From: RUG563 sp045590215 | GTDB taxonomy: Bacteria; Bacillota; Clostridia; Christensenellales; Aristaeellaceae | Direction: 5' to 3' | DNA: 64,000 nt | Assembly (NCBI GenBank): GCA_045590215.1 | Contig: JAZNQO010000026.1 | Location: 215,341-279,340, forward strand | In this document: positions 60,823-64,000 of the stretch, piece by piece | Layout of the letters: each line of letters starts with the position of its first letter | Numbering within the stretch: position 1 is the first letter of the stretch | Notes under the pieces: model-generated | Told to the model about the DNA's origin: nothing | The model's database searches: none | What the model saw: only the letters and a program-made list of their open reading frames with translations | Program-made: the position numbers and the translations under genes

Positions 60823-60851
60823 TTGCCATCTTTTGCATTTTTCCGTACAAT
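60823..60851 (+). promoter_or_regulatory. Promoter of the GH43-GH51 operon
   Basis: TTGCCA (60823-60828) and TACAAT (60846-60851), 17-base spacer; leader of about 90 bases. Confidence 0.6.
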
Positions 60852-60947
60852 AAAGGAAGAAAAAATCCATTCGTTATCCCGTGTGGCAGCTGCTTTGCAG
60901 CCGCTCCATCCATCTTCTATTTTCAATCAGAAAGGAACGATACTGCC

Positions 60948-62342
60948 ATGAAAAAGCTCGGTTTCAATCCCTATCTGCCCTCTTGGGAATATATTCCCGA
61001 TGGAGAACCCTACGTTTTCGGCGATCGTGTGTATATTTACGGCTCCCACGATTTCTTTAACGGCTATGTGTTCTGCATGGGCGATTACGTTTGCTGGTCT
61101 GCCCCTGTGGATAATCTGGCCGATTGGCGGTATGAAGGCATCATCTATCCCCGAAACGAAGACCCCATGAACAAAGACGGCTCCATGTGCCTCTACGCCC
61201 CGGACGTGACGGTAGGCCCTGATGGCCGCTATTACCTCTATTATGTGCTGGATCATCTGGATATCGTGGCTGTTGCCGTTTGCGATACCCCTGCCGGCCG
61301 GTATCAGTTCTACGGCCATGTGCATTACCCGGACGGCACCCTCTATGGCCGCAAGGAAGGCAACGAGCCCCAGTTTGACCCCGGCGTGCTCACAGAAGGC
61401 GATACCACGTATCTTTACACCGGCTTCTGCGGCCGTGGGGATAAGAGCCGCCACGGTGCCATGATGGTGGAACTGGAAAAAGACATGCTCACCATCAAGG
61501 GCGATATGCGGTTTGTGGCTCCCGGCGTGGAATACGCCGAAGACACAGGCTTTGAAGGCCATGCTTTCTTTGAAGCCCCCTCCATCCGCAAAAAAGGCGA
61601 TACCTACTATTTCGTCTATTCCTCTACCCCCATGCACGAGCTTTGCTATGCCACCAGCAAGGACCCCCGGCAGGGTTTCCAATACGGCGGCGTCATCGTT
61701 TCCAACTGCGATCTGCATATCGGCGATGAACCCACCCTGCCCAAGGCCTACGGCGGTAATAACCACGGCAGCATCATCGAAATTAACGGCCAATGGTATA
61801 TCTTCTATCACCGCCAGACCAACGCCACCTGGTACAGCCGTCAGGGCTGCCTGGAACCCATTGAAATTCTGCCCGACGGCTCCATTCCCCAAGTGGAAAT
61901 GACGTCCTGCGGCCCCAACGGCGGCCCCCTGCCGGGAAAGGGCGAATACCCGGCCTATATCGCCTGCCATATCTTTGACGACAAGCGACAGTTCATGAGC
62001 GGTGCACCCGGCTCTGCCTATGTGACGCAAGACGGCAAGGACGGCGATGAAATCCCCGGCCATATCGCCAATATCCATAATAACACCACCATCGGCTTCA
62101 AGTATTTTGACTTTGAAGATGTGTCTTCCATCACGCTGATGGTGCGTGGCTATGCCTATGGCGGTGCTTTCCAGATCAAGACCGAAAAGAACGGCCCGGT
62201 GCTGGCTACCATTCCGCTGCATAACACCAATATCTGGACGGCATTCAAAGCCCCCATCCAGCTTCCCAAGGGCAAGCAAGCCCTTTACATCACCTTCCAG
62301 GGCGGCGGCAATCCCATGCTGAAATCCATCATCTTTGAGTAA
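60948..62342 (+). CDS. Cytoplasmic GH43 glycosidase with C-terminal CBM6-like domain
   Basis: A 464-residue enzyme for arabino- or xylo-oligosaccharides. Catalytic Asp is in NPYLPSWEYIPDGEPYVFGDRVYIYGSHD, the pKa-setting Asp in QFDPGVLTEGDTTYLYTG and the acid Glu in FFEAPSIRKKGDTYYFVYSS. From about residue 330 a beta-sandwich follows (HIANIHNNTTIGFKYFDFEDVSSITLMVRG..FQGGGNPMLKSIIFE). There is no signal peptide, in contrast to the GH43 at 54.6-56.5 kb. The ATG at 60948 has AAAGGAAC. It forms an operon with the GH51 gene 21 bases downstream. Confidence 0.9.
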   Translation: MKKLGFNPYLPSWEYIPDGEPYVFGDRVYIYGSHDFFNGYVFCMGDYVCWSAPVDNLADWRYEGIIYPRNEDPMNKDGSMCLYAPDVTVGPDGRYYLYYVLDHLDIVAVAVCDTPAGRYQFYGHVHYPDGTLYGRKEGNEPQFDPGVLTEGDTTYLYTGFCGRGDKSRHGAMMVELEKDMLTIKGDMRFVAPGVEYAEDTGFEGHAFFEAPSIRKKGDTYYFVYSSTPMHELCYATSKDPRQGFQYGGVIVSNCDLHIGDEPTLPKAYGGNNHGSIIEINGQWYIFYHRQTNATWYSRQGCLEPIEILPDGSIPQVEMTSCGPNGGPLPGKGEYPAYIACHIFDDKRQFMSGAPGSAYVTQDGKDGDEIPGHIANIHNNTTIGFKYFDFEDVSSITLMVRGYAYGGAFQIKTEKNGPVLATIPLHNTNIWTAFKAPIQLPKGKQALYITFQGGGNPMLKSIIFE

Positions 62343-62363
62343 AACGGAATTGAGGTGCATTCT

Positions 62364-63971
62364 GTGAAAAAAGCAAGCATCACCATCCATCCTTCCTACA
62401 AAATCGGCGATATTTCCAATCGCCTTTACGGCGCATTCCTGGAGCCCATCGGTTCCATGGTCAACGGCAGCATGTATAACCCCAAGCACCCTACAGCTGA
62501 CGAGCAGGGCTTCCGTAAGGACTTTATCGAAGGCTTGAAAGACGGCAAGCTGCCCTGTGTGCGTCTGCCCGGCGGTAATTTCGTTTCCGGTTGGAACTGG
62601 AAAGATTCCATCGGCCCCAAAGCTCAGCGCAAAGTGCATCTGGACACCGCATGGTTCCAGTATATCCCCAACGACGTAGGGCACGACGAATATCTGCAGT
62701 GGGCGGAAAAATGCGGTGCCGAACCCCTCTACACCGTGAACCTTGGCACCGGCACTTTGCAGGATGCCATGGATATTGTGGAATACACCAACTTTGAAAA
62801 GGGCACCTATTGGTCGGATCTGCGGCGTCAGAACGGCCACGAAGCCCCCTACAACGTAAAAACCTGGTATCTGGGCAACGAAATGGACGGCCCTTGGCAA
62901 ATTGCCTCCTACCAGAAGGACCCCCGTGCCTATGGTGTTTTAGCCCATGAAACCAGCAAGGTGATGAAATGGACGGATTCCACCATCGAAACCGTGGCCT
63001 GCGTTTCCTCTTCTCCTCATCTCAATCATTATCCCGATTGGGACAGGCAGGTACTGGAGCAGTGCTACGAAACGGTGGATTATATCTCTCTGCATCACTA
63101 CCATTCCGCCCCCATTGGCAATACCGCCGCATTGCTTGCCGGATATCAGTCCTTTGAAGATTATATCCGCACAGAAATCGCCCTGTGCGATTATATCCAG
63201 ACGCAAAAGCGGGTCAAGAAAAAGATGCTTCTGTCCTTTGACGAATACGCCGCTTCCTATCGCCCGGCAAACGGGGTGCATCTGGGTGTTGGCGGCCGCC
63301 AGTCCGATATGAACTTCTATTCCTTCGACCCCAACCGCAAGTATGTGAACCACGACCCGGACGATTGGTCTACCCGGCGTGCTTTCCCCAAAGCCGGCGA
63401 AATGCCTCGGACGCTGGCCATCGCTTCCATCATGCTTACGCTCCTTCGCCATGCGGATCGCATCAAGATCGGCTGCGCCACCGGCGGCCTTGGCATGCTC
63501 TGCTCCACGGACAGAGAACACGTCTGGAAGTCCGCCGCCTATTATCCCTTTACCCAGCTCATGCAATACGGCAAGGGCACATCCCTGCAAACGGTCACAT
63601 CCTGCGAAACCTACGATGTGGACGGCTATGCCATCGACGATATGAACCAGTACGGCGATTTTACCGGCGTGCCCTATGTGCAGGCCGCCGCTGCGCTGGA
63701 TGAGGAAGCGGGCAGCCTGAGCGTGTTCGTGGTCAATACCGACTGGGAGGAGAGCCACGCCTTCACGCTGGATGCCGCCGCCTTTGAGGGCTGGAAGTTC
63801 GTTGAACATACCGCCCTGTACAGCGAGGATCCCGAAGCCTATAACGACTACGATCACCCGGATACCATCGTGCCGGTTGCCGTGGGGGATACCGCCTGCA
63901 CCGCCGGTCAGGTCTCCGCAGAGCTGAAGCCCCTGTCCTGGAACCTGTTCCGTTTTGTGAAAGAACTGTAA
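62364..63971 (+). CDS. Alpha-L-arabinofuranosidase, GH51 family
   Basis: Removes arabinofuranosyl side chains from arabinoxylan or arabinan oligomers. The 535-residue protein has ISNRLYGAFLEPIGSMVNGSMYNP, VRLPGGNFVSGWNWKDSIGP, the acid/base Glu in TWYLGNEMDGPWQ (about 173) and the nucleophile Glu in LLSFDEYAASY (about 293), then a C-terminal beta-sandwich. It is cytoplasmic. The GTG at 62364 is chosen because GAGGTG lies seven bases before; an in-frame GTG at 62355 is within that site. Confidence 0.94.
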   Translation: MKKASITIHPSYKIGDISNRLYGAFLEPIGSMVNGSMYNPKHPTADEQGFRKDFIEGLKDGKLPCVRLPGGNFVSGWNWKDSIGPKAQRKVHLDTAWFQYIPNDVGHDEYLQWAEKCGAEPLYTVNLGTGTLQDAMDIVEYTNFEKGTYWSDLRRQNGHEAPYNVKTWYLGNEMDGPWQIASYQKDPRAYGVLAHETSKVMKWTDSTIETVACVSSSPHLNHYPDWDRQVLEQCYETVDYISLHHYHSAPIGNTAALLAGYQSFEDYIRTEIALCDYIQTQKRVKKKMLLSFDEYAASYRPANGVHLGVGGRQSDMNFYSFDPNRKYVNHDPDDWSTRRAFPKAGEMPRTLAIASIMLTLLRHADRIKIGCATGGLGMLCSTDREHVWKSAAYYPFTQLMQYGKGTSLQTVTSCETYDVDGYAIDDMNQYGDFTGVPYVQAAAALDEEAGSLSVFVVNTDWEESHAFTLDAAAFEGWKFVEHTALYSEDPEAYNDYDHPDTIVPVAVGDTACTAGQVSAELKPLSWNLFRFVKEL

Positions 63972-63989
63972 GGAAGGGAGTTGTTCAGT

Positions 63990-64000
63990 ATGGGTATCGG
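63990..64000 (+). CDS. Start of a further gene in the GH43-GH51 operon (truncated by window end)
   Basis: ATG GGT ATC at 63990 with GGAAGGGAG upstream, 18 bases after the GH51 stop. Too short to identify. Confidence 0.45.

Noticed and set aside
60927..62900. A 657-codon open frame on the minus strand opposite the GH43 and GH51 genes
   Set aside because: It spans two real genes on the other strand and has the Gly/His/Ala-rich composition of an antisense shadow.
1..64000. CRISPR array, tRNA, rRNA, insertion sequence, prophage or plasmid origin
   Set aside because: No regularly spaced direct repeats, no tRNA-like cloverleaf noticed, and no transposase, integrase, capsid or replication gene among the coding frames.

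Overview
The window looks like a chromosomal segment of a spore-forming, anaerobic, mid-GC member of the Bacillota, class Clostridia. The evidence is a typical spo0A with a 0A box upstream, a six-subunit Rnf complex, a zinc-type L28, HslV with a short propeptide, GTG/TTG starts with strong Shine-Dalgarno sites, and many consensus sigma-A promoters. The set of plant-glycan hydrolases suggests a gut or rumen habitat; this is inference. I see no rRNA, tRNA, CRISPR array, transposase, integrase or phage gene.

Layout. 0-2.4 kb (minus): the 5' end of lysS, greA, a rhomboid-like membrane protein and a small secreted protein. 2.5-10.2 kb (plus): one operon with apbE, a NusG-domain-II protein, a Gx-type membrane protein and rnfG-C-D-E-A-B, which together encode a ferredoxin:NAD oxidoreductase coupled to ion transport and the flavin transferase that matures it. 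10.3-12.2 kb: a DUF3737 beta-helix protein and spo0A. 12.2-19.2 kb (minus): a GH2 beta-galactosidase, then argG and argH with a PPP-like phosphatase gene between them. 19.3-27.6 kb: a phosphoribosyltransferase, three GNAT proteins (one AAC(6')-like), rpmB, a small XRE regulator, a secreted GH5 cellulase, an RluA-type pseudouridine synthase, a 6S RNA gene and a sugar nucleotidyltransferase fused to a decayed phosphohexomutase domain.

27.9-43.3 kb (plus): a housekeeping run of rbgA, rnhB, yraN, a giant double GT-C glycosyltransferase, comM, dprA, topA, trmFO, hslV, hslU, cmk and plsC. 43.4-44.5 kb (minus): a low-molecular-weight phosphatase and an HD hydrolase.

44.6-64 kb: a carbohydrate region. 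It has a sugar ABC importer (binding protein and two permeases, no ATPase) under a consensus promoter with a LacI-type operator, then GH30, an esterase, secreted GH43, GH88, cytoplasmic GH43 and GH51 arabinofuranosidase. Mixed among them are a flagellin lysine-methylase homologue, a ZIP metal transporter, a ferritin-like protein, a HAD phosphatase and an ECF S component. These enzymes could together deacylate, shorten and debranch arabinoxylan- or glucuronate-containing hemicellulose, with imported oligosaccharides finished inside the cell.

The least explained stretch is 48.2-48.47 kb. It lies between two convergent transcription units and is packed with perfect hairpins that no gene accounts for. 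A second candidate structured transcript lies at about 27.75-27.86 kb.
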